The notes under the pieces are model-generated. The model was not told the origin of the DNA. It saw only the letters and a program-made list of their open reading frames with translations, and ran no database searches. Source: Diplocloster hominis (GTDB lineage: Bacteria > Bacillota > Clostridia > Lachnospirales > Lachnospiraceae). Taken from it: a stretch of DNA of 64,000 nucleotides. Positions within the stretch are counted from its first letter, which is position 1. Each line of letters opens with the position of its first letter. The translations under genes were made by a program, and so were the position numbers. The stretch spans positions 1-64,000 of the forward strand of contig NZ_JAWDIY010000010.1 of NCBI RefSeq assembly GCF_032380655.1, in the 5' to 3' direction. This document shows positions 43,057 to 52,978 of this stretch, one piece after another.

Positions 43057-43332
43057 ATGGCTTATACACCGACAACATGGCAGGACGGTGACGTGATCAC
43101 CGCCGAGAAAATGAACAAGCTGGAGCAGGCCGTCCAGAACGAGCAGATCGGCCCGGCAGGGCCCGCTGGCAAGGACGGCGCAGCAGGTAAGGACGGCGCA
43201 GCCGGAAAAGCCGGTGCCTCCGTTAAGGCGATCAAGCTCACAACGGACGAGTCCGGGAAAGTCACCGGCGGCGAGGCTACTCTGACAGACGAGAGCACCG
43301 TCCCGATCACTGTCACCAGCGCAGGCGACTAA
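43057..43332 (+). CDS. Head fibre protein with collagen-like repeats
   Basis: 91 residues. The opening YTPTTWQDGDVITAEKMNKLEQAV is a trimerising N-domain typical of Firmicutes phage fibres, followed by six Gly-X-Y triplets (GPAGPAGKDGAAGKDGAAG) and a beta-rich tail. Its place after the major capsid gene suggests a capsid-surface fibre, but a tail fibre is also possible. GGAAGGAG before the ATG. Confidence 0.75.
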   Translation: MAYTPTTWQDGDVITAEKMNKLEQAVQNEQIGPAGPAGKDGAAGKDGAAGKAGASVKAIKLTTDESGKVTGGEATLTDESTVPITVTSAGD

Positions 43333-43354
43333 AAATCGCAGGAAGGAGCAGACA

Positions 43355-43786
43355 ATGGCAAAAATCAGAGTTATTCGCGGCGGCTGCGGTATCTCCTACA
43401 AGGACAAAAACGGCACCGCCCGCCACGCTCTGAGGACACCGGAGCACGGCCCGTTCGTATGTGACGACGCGCAGGCCGCCCGGCTCGTCTCTCTGGGCGT
43501 GGCCGTATATGTAAACGAGCAGCAGGCAGCGCCGGAGCCGAAAGCGGATCCGGCAGCTGGCGGCGAGCCTGAAAAGACCACGGGCCACCTCGACCCGGAG
43601 CAGCTGGAGGCCATGGAGTACAACGAGCTGAAAAAGCTCGCGGCCGACATGGGCGTGACTCCCAAAGGCAAGAAAAAGGCCGACCTGATCGAAGCGATCG
43701 CGGCCGCCGAAGTGGAGCCGGGCGACGAGGTGGATCCTGACGACGAGGACGAGCTGCCGGAGCTGGGCGCTGCGGATCCTGAGTAA
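43355..43786 (+). CDS. Phage head-region protein with HeH/SAP-like motif
   Basis: 143 residues. N-terminal domain (residues 1-55, RVIRGGCGISYKDKNG), Pro/Glu-rich linker, then MEYNELKKLAADMGVTPKGKKKADLIEAI, a HeH/SAP-like helix-extension-helix motif, and an acidic end. It shares layout with the next gene. Possibly DNA or capsid binding during head completion. Confidence 0.7.
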   Translation: MAKIRVIRGGCGISYKDKNGTARHALRTPEHGPFVCDDAQAARLVSLGVAVYVNEQQAAPEPKADPAAGGEPEKTTGHLDPEQLEAMEYNELKKLAADMGVTPKGKKKADLIEAIAAAEVEPGDEVDPDDEDELPELGAADPE

Positions 43787-43799
43787 AGGAGGCACAGAC

Positions 43800-44081
43800 A
43801 TGATCAGAATGATCAAAGGCACCTACGGGCTCATGGTGGACGGCAGCGTGGAGGCCATGACGCCACACTCCGGCCCCTTCTCTATCTCCAAGGAGCGGGA
43901 GGCCGAGCTGGTGGCTGCTGGCGTGGCCGAGCTGGTGCCCGACACTGAGGCCCCGAAGTCAAAGTATGACGGCATGAAAATGGCCGAACTGAGAGAGGCT
44001 GCGGAGGCGCTGGGCGTGGACGCAAGCGCAGCCAAGAGCAAGCGCGAAGTGATCGCCATGCTGGAGGCTGCGGAGGGCTAA
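43800..44081 (+). CDS. Phage head-region protein with HeH/SAP-like motif
   Basis: 93 residues: first half GTYGLMVDGSVEAMTPHSGPFSIS resembles the preceding protein's N-domain; the end MKMAELREAAEALGVDASAAKSKREVIAML is a second HeH/SAP-like motif. The two genes look like diverged duplicates. Confidence 0.68.
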   Translation: MIRMIKGTYGLMVDGSVEAMTPHSGPFSISKEREAELVAAGVAELVPDTEAPKSKYDGMKMAELREAAEALGVDASAAKSKREVIAMLEAAEG

Positions 44082-44083
44082 CC

Positions 44084-44404
44084 GTGAGCGCCTTCAAGGA
44101 CATGGTGGCGCGTGACCTCGACGCCGTGTTCCTGAACGTGGACGAGTTCGCCGAGCTTCACATGGTAGAGGGGAAAGAGATCCCCGTCGTCATGGACGAC
44201 GACCGGCTGACCACACTCAAAAAAGGGCAGATCCTCGGACTCGTGGAGGCCGACATGCTGCTCATGGGTAAGGTGAGCGACTTCCCCGCAGACATGGAGC
44301 CCGGCAGGCTGCTGAACGTGGACGGCCGCGAGCTGATCGTGAGCAAGTCGAGCAGGGACATGGGGCTGATCGAGGCAGCGCTGCGACAAAACCGGACAAT
44401 GTAA
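44084..44404 (+). CDS. Head-tail attachment protein-like
   Basis: 106 residues, GTG start, AELHMVEGKEIPVVMDDDRL and LLMGKVSDFPADMEPGRLLNVDGRELIV. Similar in size and place to head-tail joining proteins (lambda FII position). Assignment mainly positional. Confidence 0.55.
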   Translation: MSAFKDMVARDLDAVFLNVDEFAELHMVEGKEIPVVMDDDRLTTLKKGQILGLVEADMLLMGKVSDFPADMEPGRLLNVDGRELIVSKSSRDMGLIEAALRQNRTM

Positions 44405-44416
44405 GGAGGCGGGGAC

Positions 44417-45046
44417 ATGACGCTGGTACAAATTATCGACAATGTGGTGGGCTGGCTGGAGCGCGAAGTGTGCAGCCAGATCACCCTCAAACTGCCGGAC
44501 GACTTCAAAAACGACGCCACCTACGGCGTGGAGTTCGTTCACCCGGCGGCCTTCCCTCTCTATGTACCGGGCAAGGACAGGCTGCCGCCCTCCGTACCGG
44601 CTCCGATCCCGTCCGTGTGCGTGCAGCTCATGGAAGGGAGCGACGACCTGCTGGCAAAGAGACGGCAGCTCCAGATCCGGCTCTGCCTCGCCTGCTGGAA
44701 CCCCGGCGAGCATGGGCTCGAAAAACTGATACCACGCCAAAACCCGGCAGCCGTCGCCGGGATCTCATACTTCCACCCGACCGGCGAAGCCGCCAAGACC
44801 TACGCTCGAAATATGGAGGGCTGGCGCGACTCGTACAACTTCGCGGATCTGGTGCTCAGATCGCTGGAGGTGACAGAGTACGTCGAGGGGCTCCGGGTGG
44901 TGAAGGAGTCCGGGATCAAGTACGGGCCCTTCACAGAGGAAGGCAACATATGGGACTACTACCCCTACTGGCACAACTGGATCAGCTTCACGCTGGAGTG
45001 CGGCGTGGTGGCAGCAGTCCCGGCAGCATACGAAAATTTATTGTAA
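44417..45046 (+). CDS. Putative tail completion protein
   Basis: 209 residues with FVHPAAFPLYVPGKDRLPPSVPAPIPSVCVQL and WRDSYNFADLVLRSLEVTEY. It lies immediately upstream of the tail sheath, where tail terminator or neck proteins are encoded. Inferred from position. Confidence 0.55.
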   Translation: MTLVQIIDNVVGWLEREVCSQITLKLPDDFKNDATYGVEFVHPAAFPLYVPGKDRLPPSVPAPIPSVCVQLMEGSDDLLAKRRQLQIRLCLACWNPGEHGLEKLIPRQNPAAVAGISYFHPTGEAAKTYARNMEGWRDSYNFADLVLRSLEVTEYVEGLRVVKESGIKYGPFTEEGNIWDYYPYWHNWISFTLECGVVAAVPAAYENLL

Positions 45047-45059
45047 GGAGGACAACCAA

Positions 45060-46529
45060 ATGGCATACAAACATGGCGCATACGGCGAGATCACCGAGTC
45101 CAGAGTGAAAAGCGCCCGGCAGGCCGACGTGGTGGCCGCCTATATCGGCACGGCACCCATTAACCTGATCCGGGGCTACAAAGACAAGGGCCTCGTCAAT
45201 ATGCCGATCAAGCTCACGAACATGAGCGACGTGCAGAGCAACCTCGGCTACTCTGCCGACTGGGACAGCTTCACGCTCTGCGAAGCCTTCGCCCAGCATT
45301 TTGACAACACCGTCGGAAACGTCGGCCCGATCTACGTCGTGAACGTGCTCGACCCTGACACGCACGCAGCGGCCGAAAAGACCGATACAGAGCTCACATT
45401 CACCAATCAGAGGGCAGAGTTTGAAAGCTCCGACATTATCCTCGACACCTTCGCGATCGAGGAAAAGGCCGAGGGCGTGGACTACGAGCTCTCCTACAAC
45501 TTCGCGAAGGGCACCGTCGTGGTGCGGCTGCTCACCGGCGAGGACACCTCTCTCCAGTGCAGCTACAAGACCGTGGACGCTTCCAAGGTGGAGGAGGCCG
45601 ACATTATCGGCCAGACGACCGAGGACGGCGAGTACACCGGCCTGCACGCCATGAAGCTGCTCTATCAGTACCACAACGCGGTGCTGAACATGCTCGCAGC
45701 TCCCGGCTGGAGCCACAAGCCTGCGATCTACAAGGCCATGGTGGCGATCGTGCAGCAGCTCAACGGCCACTGGGACGGCTTCGTGAACGCAGACCTCCCG
45801 CTGGAGGACGACGAGTCGCAGCCGATCGACACGATCGCGAAGGCAATCAAGTGGAAAACCGACCACGGGTACACGAGCGAGTTCTCGAAGGTGTACTGGC
45901 CGAAGGTGAAGGACGGCAGCGGCCGTGTGTTCCACCTCTCGACCGCCGGACAGGCCACCATGCTGCGCACGGATCTGAGTCACGACGGCGTGCCCTTCGA
46001 GTCTCCGTCCAACAAGGAGATCATGGCGACAGCCCAGTTCTTCGGGGAGAAATCCAAGAGCAAGGGCTTTGATCAGCAGACCGGCAACGGCCTGAACGAG
46101 AAGGGGATCACCACGGCCGTGTTCTGGGCTGGCCAGTGGGTGCTCTGGGGCCCGCACACGGCGGCCTTCACCTACAACGGCAGCATGGACGCGAGGGCGA
46201 TCTTCGACGTGAACCTGCGTATGCTTATGTATATCACGAACAGCTTCCAGCTGGATCACGGCACCGAGATCGACAGCCCCATGACGCCGCAGGACAAGGA
46301 CACGATCCTGAACTTCGAGAAGCAGAAGCTCGACACCCTGACCGGGATCGGCGCTCTGATCGGCACCCCGTCCGTGGAGTTTCTCGAAACCGAGAACAGC
46401 ACCTCGGACATGATGAACGGCGACTTCGTGTGGCACTTCGCTGTCACCAACACGCCGCCCTTCAAGAGTGGCACGGCTCGCGTGACCTACACCGACGAAG
46501 GCTTCGCCGCCTTTTTCGAGACTGAGTAA
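45060..46529 (+). CDS. Contractile tail sheath protein
   Basis: 489 residues. Opening YKHGAYGEITESRVKSARQADVVAAYIGTAPIN and the C-terminal domain (MYITNSFQLDHGTEIDSPMTPQDKDTILNFEKQKLDTL, FHFAVTNTPPFKSGTARVTYTDEGF-like end) are characteristic of phage tail sheath (P2 FI) proteins. Shows this is a myovirus-type tail. AAGGAGG before the ATG. Confidence 0.93.
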   Translation: MAYKHGAYGEITESRVKSARQADVVAAYIGTAPINLIRGYKDKGLVNMPIKLTNMSDVQSNLGYSADWDSFTLCEAFAQHFDNTVGNVGPIYVVNVLDPDTHAAAEKTDTELTFTNQRAEFESSDIILDTFAIEEKAEGVDYELSYNFAKGTVVVRLLTGEDTSLQCSYKTVDASKVEEADIIGQTTEDGEYTGLHAMKLLYQYHNAVLNMLAAPGWSHKPAIYKAMVAIVQQLNGHWDGFVNADLPLEDDESQPIDTIAKAIKWKTDHGYTSEFSKVYWPKVKDGSGRVFHLSTAGQATMLRTDLSHDGVPFESPSNKEIMATAQFFGEKSKSKGFDQQTGNGLNEKGITTAVFWAGQWVLWGPHTAAFTYNGSMDARAIFDVNLRMLMYITNSFQLDHGTEIDSPMTPQDKDTILNFEKQKLDTLTGIGALIGTPSVEFLETENSTSDMMNGDFVWHFAVTNTPPFKSGTARVTYTDEGFAAFFETE

Positions 46530-46543
46530 GGAGGTACAACAAC

Positions 46544-47053
46544 ATGGGAAAATGGTTAGACATTAAGGGCCCGGTGGTAGCTGATACCGTCTACGCGGAC
46601 AACACCCTCGTGGCGCGTGACACCAGCTTCACCCTGCCCGGCATTGAATTTCTCACGGCCGACGTGCAGGCCATGGGCAACATGACCGTGCCGCTGATCG
46701 GCCTGCTGGAGAACATGGAGCTCTCGATCACCAAGATCGGGATCGACAACGGCCTCAGCCGCATGAACCGCCTCGAAAAGCAGAATTTTGAGTTCAGGTG
46801 GGTGCAGAACGTCGTCAAGTCCGACGGCTCCACCGCAACCGAGGGCTGCAAGGCGTTTGTGCGTACCATGCCGGGCGCCTTCCCCGAAACCGGTGTAGAG
46901 GTAGGCAACGCGCCGGAGCAGGAAAACACCTACAACGTCACCCGTATGCAGATTTACGCGAACGGCGTCGAGATCGTCTGCGTGGATAGACTGAGCCAGA
47001 TCCTCCGTATCAACGGCAAGGACTACATGAGCCAGATCAACAACCTGCTGTAA
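46544..47053 (+). CDS. Major tail tube protein (FII family)
   Basis: 169 residues, P2 FII-like: ISKIGIDNGLSRMNRL-type stretch, RTMPGAFPETGVEVGNAPEQENTYNVTRMQIYANG and the end QILRINGKDYMSQINNLL. Forms the inner tube. Followed by a terminator, consistent with the need for abundant message. Confidence 0.92.
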   Translation: MGKWLDIKGPVVADTVYADNTLVARDTSFTLPGIEFLTADVQAMGNMTVPLIGLLENMELSITKIGIDNGLSRMNRLEKQNFEFRWVQNVVKSDGSTATEGCKAFVRTMPGAFPETGVEVGNAPEQENTYNVTRMQIYANGVEIVCVDRLSQILRINGKDYMSQINNLL

Positions 47054-47064
47054 AAAGTGCAAAG

Positions 47065-47102
47065 AGGGCCGCTGGTCAACTGCTGATCGGCGGCCCTTTT
47101 TT
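47065..47102 (+). terminator. Terminator after tail tube gene
   Basis: AGGGCCGC (47065-47072) pairs with GCGGCCCT (47090-47097), followed by a six-T run. Attenuates transcription into the chaperone and tape-measure genes. Confidence 0.8.
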
Positions 47103-47128
47103 ATCTGAAAATCTGAAAGGAGCCCAAC

Positions 47129-47670
47129 ATGGAAAAAGACAAGAGGAACACCCTCACGCTGAAAAACCCGATCATGATCAACGGGCAGGAAGTCAGCGAA
47201 ATGACCTACGACATTAACGAGATCGACGGCGTTCTGTTCGCTACCGCTGAGAACAAAAAGAAGGCAGCCGCAGGCATGAAAAACATGACGATCACGGCCG
47301 CCGCTGAGTTCGACTTTTCTCTCCACCTCTACCTCGGCTTCGCTGCCATTATCGCAGTAAATCCGAGCTATGACTTCGCGGATCTGGAGAGGATCAAGGG
47401 CCGCGACGTGGTGGAGGTAATGGCGATCGGCCGAAATTTTATGCTCAAGTCGGACGAGACTTCACAGGAAAGCGACTCCGGCGAGCCTACCGAGACTACG
47501 CCAGAGTCTACCACACCAGCACGTCCGACCTCGAAAGAAAAAGCATAACCCGCTTCATAGTGGAGTACGCCGAGGCAGCCGAGGATCTGGCTGCTGAGCA
47601 AAAGCGCAAGGCGTCCCACGTTATGAGGCCACCAACACCGAAAGGAAAAGCGAAACACAGAAGGAGGTGA
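47129..47670 (+). CDS. Tail assembly chaperone with programmed -1 frameshift
   Basis: Frame 0 gives a 139-residue protein (47129-47548) like P2 gpE/siphophage gpG. A_AAT_TTT at 47434-47440 is a canonical slippery heptamer in frame 0 (CGA AAT TTT). In the -1 frame the sequence stays open to a TGA at 47668-47670, adding about 76 residues with YARVYHTSTSDLERKS and YAEAAEDLAAEQKRKA, for a fusion of about 180. Both products coat the tape measure during tail-length assembly. Confidence 0.8.
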
Positions 47671-47674
47671 GCCC

Positions 47675-50600
47675 ATGGCTAAAACGCTTGAAACCTCGGT
47701 CGAGATCTCCGGCGTCCTGAGTCCGTCGCTACAAGCTGCGATAAAGAACGCAGTCAACAAGCTGGAGGAAATGAGCAAGGAGACGCTCGAAGCGGCCGGA
47801 GCGGCCGAGAAGCTCGCCGCCGAAATATCCACGCAAGAGTCCGTCCTGAAAAGCCTCGAACGGGGCTACGCCGACTATGTGGTGAGCGGCGAGGAAGGCA
47901 GCGAGGAAGCGCAGCAGCTCGCGCAGCATATCCAAGAATTGAGCAGCGAGCTGGACGAGAACCGGGGAACGCTGGAGGCCGCGCAGGAAGCGGCCGCAAA
48001 GCTGGCCTCCGGCATGGACGACACCGGCAACGAAGCCGATCAGCTCCGGGACACGATCAGCAGGCAAGAGAGCACCATCCAACAGCTCAAAGAGAGGTAC
48101 GTCGCCCTCGCATTATCCGAGGACGACACCTCCGACGAGTCGAGGGAGCTCGCCCAGCAGATCCAAGACCTGAGCACAGAGCTGGCAGACAACCGCTCGC
48201 GGCTATCCGACGCCGAGCGGGCAGCCGACGACCTCGACAACTCTCTGGAGGACGCGGCGAGCTCGGCCGAGCTGGCCGATCAAGGCTTCACCGTTTTTAA
48301 GGCCACGCTGGCGAACCTCGCAGCCGACGCGATCCGCGCAGCCATTGGCGGCATAAAGAACCTCGCGGGCAACATACTGGAGCTGGGCCAGAACTTCACT
48401 GGCACCATGTCAGAAGTGCAGGCCATATCCGGGGCGACCGGCGACGAGCTGGAAACGCTGGAGAGCTGCGCCCGTGAGTTCGGCGCGACGACGACCTTCT
48501 CGGCGTCTGAGGCTGCCGAAGCTCTCAAATATATGGCCCTCGCGGGCTGGGACGTGGATCAATCCACGAGCGCCCTCGGAGGCGTTCTAAATCTGGCGGC
48601 GGCGTCCGGCATGGAGCTGGGCGCTGCCTCCGACATGGTAACAGACTACCTGAGCGCCTTCGGAATGGAGGCAGATCAGGCGGCATACTTCGCCGACCTG
48701 CTGGCCTCGGCTCAGTCGAGCAGCAACACCACCGCCGAAGCGCTGGGCGAAGCCTACAAGAACTGCGCCGCCAACCTGAACGCAGCCGGGCAGGACGTGG
48801 AAACCGTCACCTCCCTGCTGGAAGGCATGGCAAACCAAGGCTACAAGGGCAGCGAAGCAGGCACCGCTCTGGCTGCTATCATGCGAGACATAACAAACGC
48901 CATGGACGACGGCCAGATCAAGATCGGCGACACGTCCGTGGCCGTCATGGACGCGCAGGGCAACTTCCGCGACCTGACGGACATTCTCACCGAGGTGGAG
49001 GCCGCCACAAATGGAATGGGCGACGCCGAGCGGGCCGTGGCCCTGTCCTCGACGTTCACCGCAGACTCCACCAAGGGGCTGAACCTGATCCTCAACGAAG
49101 GCATGGACAGCATAGCCGGGTATGAGGACAACCTGAGAGCAGCAGGCGGCACGGCTGAGGAAATGGCCGCCATAATGAACGACAACCTCGGCGGCGACCT
49201 CGCGCAGATGAACAGCGCGTGGGAGGAACTGGGCCTGAAAATCTACGAGAAATTCGAGGGCACCCTCCGCTCCGCTGTCCAGTTTGTCACCAACTCCGTG
49301 ATCCCGGCGATCGAGTGGCTGCTGGGGCACCTGCCTGAACTCGGCATAGCGCTGGGGACAGTCGGGGCCGTCGTGGCCGCTATGAACTGGGGCACAATCG
49401 TTCAGAAGCTCACCATGGTGAAGGGAGCGCTGCAAGGCGTAATGGCAGCACTCGGCGGGATCTCTGCCCCGGTGCTGGCCGTGATCGCGATCGTGGCCGC
49501 TCTCGCTGCGGCTTTTACGCATTTATGGAAAACGAACGACGAGTTCAGGGCCAAGATCACGGCGATCTGGGACGGTATCAAAGGCAAATTTCAGAAATTC
49601 GGCCAGACTATCACCGACAAGCTCAACGAGCTGGGCTTCGACTTCGAGAACTTCACCGAGGTGCTGAGCGCAGTCTGGAACGGCTTCTGCGAGCTGCTGG
49701 CCCCGGTATTCGAGGGAGTATTCCAGCAGATCAGCAATATTCTGGGGCTCGTCCTCGACGTGCTCGTCGGCCTGTTCGACGTTTTCGCCGGGATCTTCAC
49801 CGGCGACTGGGAGCGAGTCTGGGAGGGCGTCAAGGAAATTTTCGGCGGCGTCTGGGACTTTTTGGTGAACACCTTCACCAACTGGGCCGACACCTTCAAG
49901 TCGCTGGCCGACACCGTGCTCGGCTGGTTTGGTACTACATGGGACGAGGCGTGGAGCTCCGTCAAGAGCTTTTTCGAGGGGATCTGGAACGGGATCGTCT
50001 CGTTTTTCTCCGGTATCTGGAGCGGGATCACCTCGACCGTGAGCAACGCCCTGAGCTGGATCAGTAATATTTTCACGACCGGCTGGACTGCGATCTCGTC
50101 GTTTTTCTCCGGGATCTGGAACGGGATCACCTCGTTTCTGTCTGGAGCATGGGAAAAAATCAAGAGCGTGGTACAAGTCGGGATCATGGCCGTGAAGGAA
50201 ATCCTGAGCGCAGCCTTCCAGATCATCACGCTGCCCTTCCGGCTAATCTGGGAGAACTGCAAGGACACGGTGATCTCAATCTGGGAGGGGATAAAGTCGG
50301 CGATCTCCGGGGCCCTCGACGCTATAAAGGGCTGGATCAGCTCGAAGCTGGAGGCTGCGAAGAACGTCGTCAGCACCGTGACCGAGGGGATCAAGACCGT
50401 GGCCTCGAACGCATGGAACGCGATCAGCTCCACGGCGTCCTCCGTCTGGGAGACTGTCAAGGGGGCGATCAGCGACAAGATCAACGCGGCGCAGCAGGTA
50501 GTCAGCACCGTGACCGGCACCATAAAGAGTGTCGCGAGCAGCGCATGGAGCGCCGTCAGCTCTACCGCTTCGAGCCTCTGGGAAAGCACCAAGAACGCGA

Positions 50601-51460
50601 TCAGCACCAAGCTGTCCGCAGCACAGCAGACCGTCAGCACCGTGACCGGCACCATAAAGAGCGTCGCCTCGTCTGCGTGGAGTTCGATCAGCTCCACGGC
50701 GTCCTCACTCTGGGGAACCGTACAGAGCACGATCGGCTCCAAGATAAACGCAGCATGGACGACCGTTACCTCTGCCGTGAACGGGATCAAGTCGAGCGTG
50801 AGCAGCGCCCTGAGCGGGGCACTCAGCACCGTGCAGTCGATATTCGGCAGCATACACAGCGCGATCAGCGACAAGATCAACGCTGCGAAGAACGTCGTCA
50901 GCAACGCCATAAACGCGATCAAGGGCTTTTTCAATTTCTCGTGGAGCCTGCCGAAGCTAAAGCTCCCGCATATCTCCATAAGCGGCAGCTTTTCACTCAC
51001 ACCGCCGAGCGTGCCACACTTCGGGATCGAATGGTACGCAGAGGGCGGTATTCTGACGCAGCCGACGATCTTCGGCGCGTCTGGTAACAACCTTCTGGCC
51101 GGTGGAGAGGCTGGAGCTGAGGCCGTCGTGCCGCTGGCTACCCTCTGGGAGAAGCTGGACGCCATGATCCGGGCCGTATTCGACAGCGCAAGCACCACCG
51201 GAGGATCCCCTGACGCCGGGCTCACGGCCAAGGCCGGGGAACTGCTCGCCATGGACGACTTCTCACTGGGAACCCTCGCGGGGAACGGCGGGACGGTGAT
51301 CTATTACGACTTTTCCGGCTTCACATGGAGCCCACAGATCCAAGGGGGCGGCACCGGTGACGAGGACGACCTCATGGCCCGGCTCCGGGCGCACGAGGCT
51401 GAGTTCTTCGACTGGCTGGAGGAATTTATTCAAATGCGGGAGGTGGCGCAGTATGCGTAA
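47675..51460 (+). CDS. Tail tape measure protein (TP901 core)
   Basis: 1,261 residues. N-terminal coiled coils (residues 15-200), TP901-1 core domain about 240-525 (MSEVQAISGATGDELETL, TTTFSASEAAEALKYMALAGWD, MANQGYKGSEAGTALAAIMRD), hydrophobic segments at about 550-620, then long repeats with Trp every about 11-22 residues (WNGIVSFFSGIWSGITS). Its length sets tail length: with about 1.5 angstrom per residue, roughly 190 nm is suggested. Strong AAGGAGG start. Confidence 0.93.
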   Translation: MAKTLETSVEISGVLSPSLQAAIKNAVNKLEEMSKETLEAAGAAEKLAAEISTQESVLKSLERGYADYVVSGEEGSEEAQQLAQHIQELSSELDENRGTLEAAQEAAAKLASGMDDTGNEADQLRDTISRQESTIQQLKERYVALALSEDDTSDESRELAQQIQDLSTELADNRSRLSDAERAADDLDNSLEDAASSAELADQGFTVFKATLANLAADAIRAAIGGIKNLAGNILELGQNFTGTMSEVQAISGATGDELETLESCAREFGATTTFSASEAAEALKYMALAGWDVDQSTSALGGVLNLAAASGMELGAASDMVTDYLSAFGMEADQAAYFADLLASAQSSSNTTAEALGEAYKNCAANLNAAGQDVETVTSLLEGMANQGYKGSEAGTALAAIMRDITNAMDDGQIKIGDTSVAVMDAQGNFRDLTDILTEVEAATNGMGDAERAVALSSTFTADSTKGLNLILNEGMDSIAGYEDNLRAAGGTAEEMAAIMNDNLGGDLAQMNSAWEELGLKIYEKFEGTLRSAVQFVTNSVIPAIEWLLGHLPELGIALGTVGAVVAAMNWGTIVQKLTMVKGALQGVMAALGGISAPVLAVIAIVAALAAAFTHLWKTNDEFRAKITAIWDGIKGKFQKFGQTITDKLNELGFDFENFTEVLSAVWNGFCELLAPVFEGVFQQISNILGLVLDVLVGLFDVFAGIFTGDWERVWEGVKEIFGGVWDFLVNTFTNWADTFKSLADTVLGWFGTTWDEAWSSVKSFFEGIWNGIVSFFSGIWSGITSTVSNALSWISNIFTTGWTAISSFFSGIWNGITSFLSGAWEKIKSVVQVGIMAVKEILSAAFQIITLPFRLIWENCKDTVISIWEGIKSAISGALDAIKGWISSKLEAAKNVVSTVTEGIKTVASNAWNAISSTASSVWETVKGAISDKINAAQQVVSTVTGTIKSVASSAWSAVSSTASSLWESTKNAISTKLSAAQQTVSTVTGTIKSVASSAWSSISSTASSLWGTVQSTIGSKINAAWTTVTSAVNGIKSSVSSALSGALSTVQSIFGSIHSAISDKINAAKNVVSNAINAIKGFFNFSWSLPKLKLPHISISGSFSLTPPSVPHFGIEWYAEGGILTQPTIFGASGNNLLAGGEAGAEAVVPLATLWEKLDAMIRAVFDSASTTGGSPDAGLTAKAGELLAMDDFSLGTLAGNGGTVIYYDFSGFTWSPQIQGGGTGDEDDLMARLRAHEAEFFDWLEEFIQMREVAQYA

Positions 51461-51698
51461 GGTGACAGGCTACAAGGAATACACCACACGCGAGGGCGAC
51501 ACCTTCGACGCTCTCGCTCTGGAAATGTACGGCGAGGAAACCCTCGCCCACTACATCATAGAATTTAACCCCGACTACGCGGACATGCTGATCTTCGACG
51601 CGAACGTGGCCCTCCGGCTGCCGATCGTCGAGGACGTGGAGACGCCGGACACGCTGCCGCCGTGGCGTCGGGACACTGAGGACGAGGACAGCGCTTGA
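51453..51698 (+). CDS. Tail protein X (LysM-like)
   Basis: 81 residues, P2 gpX-like LysM domain: YTTREGDTFDALALEMYGEETLAHYIIEFNPDYAD. Start ATG overlaps the tape-measure end by eight bases. Baseplate hub component. Confidence 0.88.
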   Translation: MRKVTGYKEYTTREGDTFDALALEMYGEETLAHYIIEFNPDYADMLIFDANVALRLPIVEDVETPDTLPPWRRDTEDEDSA

Positions 51699-52615
51699 AC
51701 CTCTACTACGAAGGAGTGGACATCTACAACGACGTGAGCGTGAACTACTGCGTCCATGAAATGCACGCAGAAAAGCAGGCCGACACGCTGGTGATCCGCT
51801 TCAACGACACCAAGGGCGTGTGGAGTAAATGGAACCCGGCAGAAGGTGACGCGATCCGCTTCAAGGAAGGGGCCAGCGACACCGGGAAAATGTTCATACA
51901 CTCCATGCGGCCCGAAAACGGGCTTTTTACCGTGCGGGCCATGTCAATGCCGAAAACCGGCCGGACAAAGAAGTCGAAAAGCTGGGAGGGCGTGCGCTTC
52001 CTCCAGATCGCGAACGAGATCGCGGGAGCGCATGGCCTGACCTTCGAGAACTACGGCTGCACGGATCAGGTGTACCCGTACCTGAAACAAGACAACGAGA
52101 CGGACTTCGCTCTGTTCTCCCGCCTCTGCACGCTGGAGGGCTGTCAAATGCTCATATACGACGGCAAGCTGCTGGCGTACAACGAGCAGTACATTGAGGG
52201 CCAGACCCCGGCGGGCGATCTGGAGGTGGACGAAAACGGGAACTTTATCTACCACGACAACCGGGCCGCCTGCTATGGCTCGTGTGTGATCGAGAGCGGC
52301 AGCTTCTCCGGGAGCTTCACCGCACCGAACGCCACGAGCTCGACCGTGCTCAGGCCAGCACAGCGGATCCAAGTCAACAGCAACGCCGAGGCGGCACGCT
52401 TCGCCAAGGGGCTGCTGAGGAACGCGAACAAGTACGGCCACACGGGCCAGTTCTCCAAGGCCCTGCTGACCGGCTACGCTGCCGCAAGCCTGCTGCAGCT
52501 AAAGACACCGAAGGCGAGCGCGTGGGACGGCCCCGTGTTCGTCTACAAGGTGCGGCACGACTTCGTGGGGAACAAATCAACCCTATATTTCAGGGACATG
52601 CTGGAGGGCTACTAA
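51695..52615 (+). CDS. Baseplate hub protein, late control D family
   Basis: 306 residues, P2 gpD-like hub (VgrG/gp27 fold): LVIRFNDTKGVWSKWNPAEGDAIRF, NETDFALFSRLCTLEGCQMLIYDGKL, then ARFAKGLLRNANKYGHTGQF. TTG start overlaps gpX stop. Links tail tube to baseplate spike. Confidence 0.88.
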   Translation: MNLYYEGVDIYNDVSVNYCVHEMHAEKQADTLVIRFNDTKGVWSKWNPAEGDAIRFKEGASDTGKMFIHSMRPENGLFTVRAMSMPKTGRTKKSKSWEGVRFLQIANEIAGAHGLTFENYGCTDQVYPYLKQDNETDFALFSRLCTLEGCQMLIYDGKLLAYNEQYIEGQTPAGDLEVDENGNFIYHDNRAACYGSCVIESGSFSGSFTAPNATSSTVLRPAQRIQVNSNAEAARFAKGLLRNANKYGHTGQFSKALLTGYAAASLLQLKTPKASAWDGPVFVYKVRHDFVGNKSTLYFRDMLEGY

Positions 52616-52966
52616 ATGGGACAGATCAACAAGGGCACGATCGCCAGCGTGGAAGGCAACACGGCCCGCGTGGTGCCCTCCGACGCCGGAGCGAAGCCGA
52701 CCGCAAAGATCACGATCCCGTGGCACCTTCGTGGAGCCACGGGGAACCTCAAAAAAGGCACGGCCGTGGTGTACGTCGAGTTCGACGACGCCAGCGGGCT
52801 GCTGCTGGGCCGTGCAGACGGTGAGTGGGGCGCATACCTCCCCCACCTCACCGCCGGATCCGTATCTGCCCCGGAGGGCGACGTGACCGCCAGAGGCGTG
52901 AGCCTCAGCGGCCACACGCACGGGGGCGTCGAGACTGGAGGCGGCAGCACCGGGAAACCGCAGTAA
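52616..52966 (+). CDS. Baseplate spike protein, gpV-like
   Basis: 116 residues: OB-fold segment (ARVVPSDAGAKPTAKITIPW) and the C-terminal SLSGHTHGGVET containing His-x-His, the metal-binding tip motif of P2 gpV-type spikes. Shorter than gpV of P2. Starts exactly at the stop of gpD (TAAATG). Confidence 0.82.
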   Translation: MGQINKGTIASVEGNTARVVPSDAGAKPTAKITIPWHLRGATGNLKKGTAVVYVEFDDASGLLLGRADGEWGAYLPHLTAGSVSAPEGDVTARGVSLSGHTHGGVETGGGSTGKPQ

Positions 52967-52978
52967 AGGAGGGATAGC

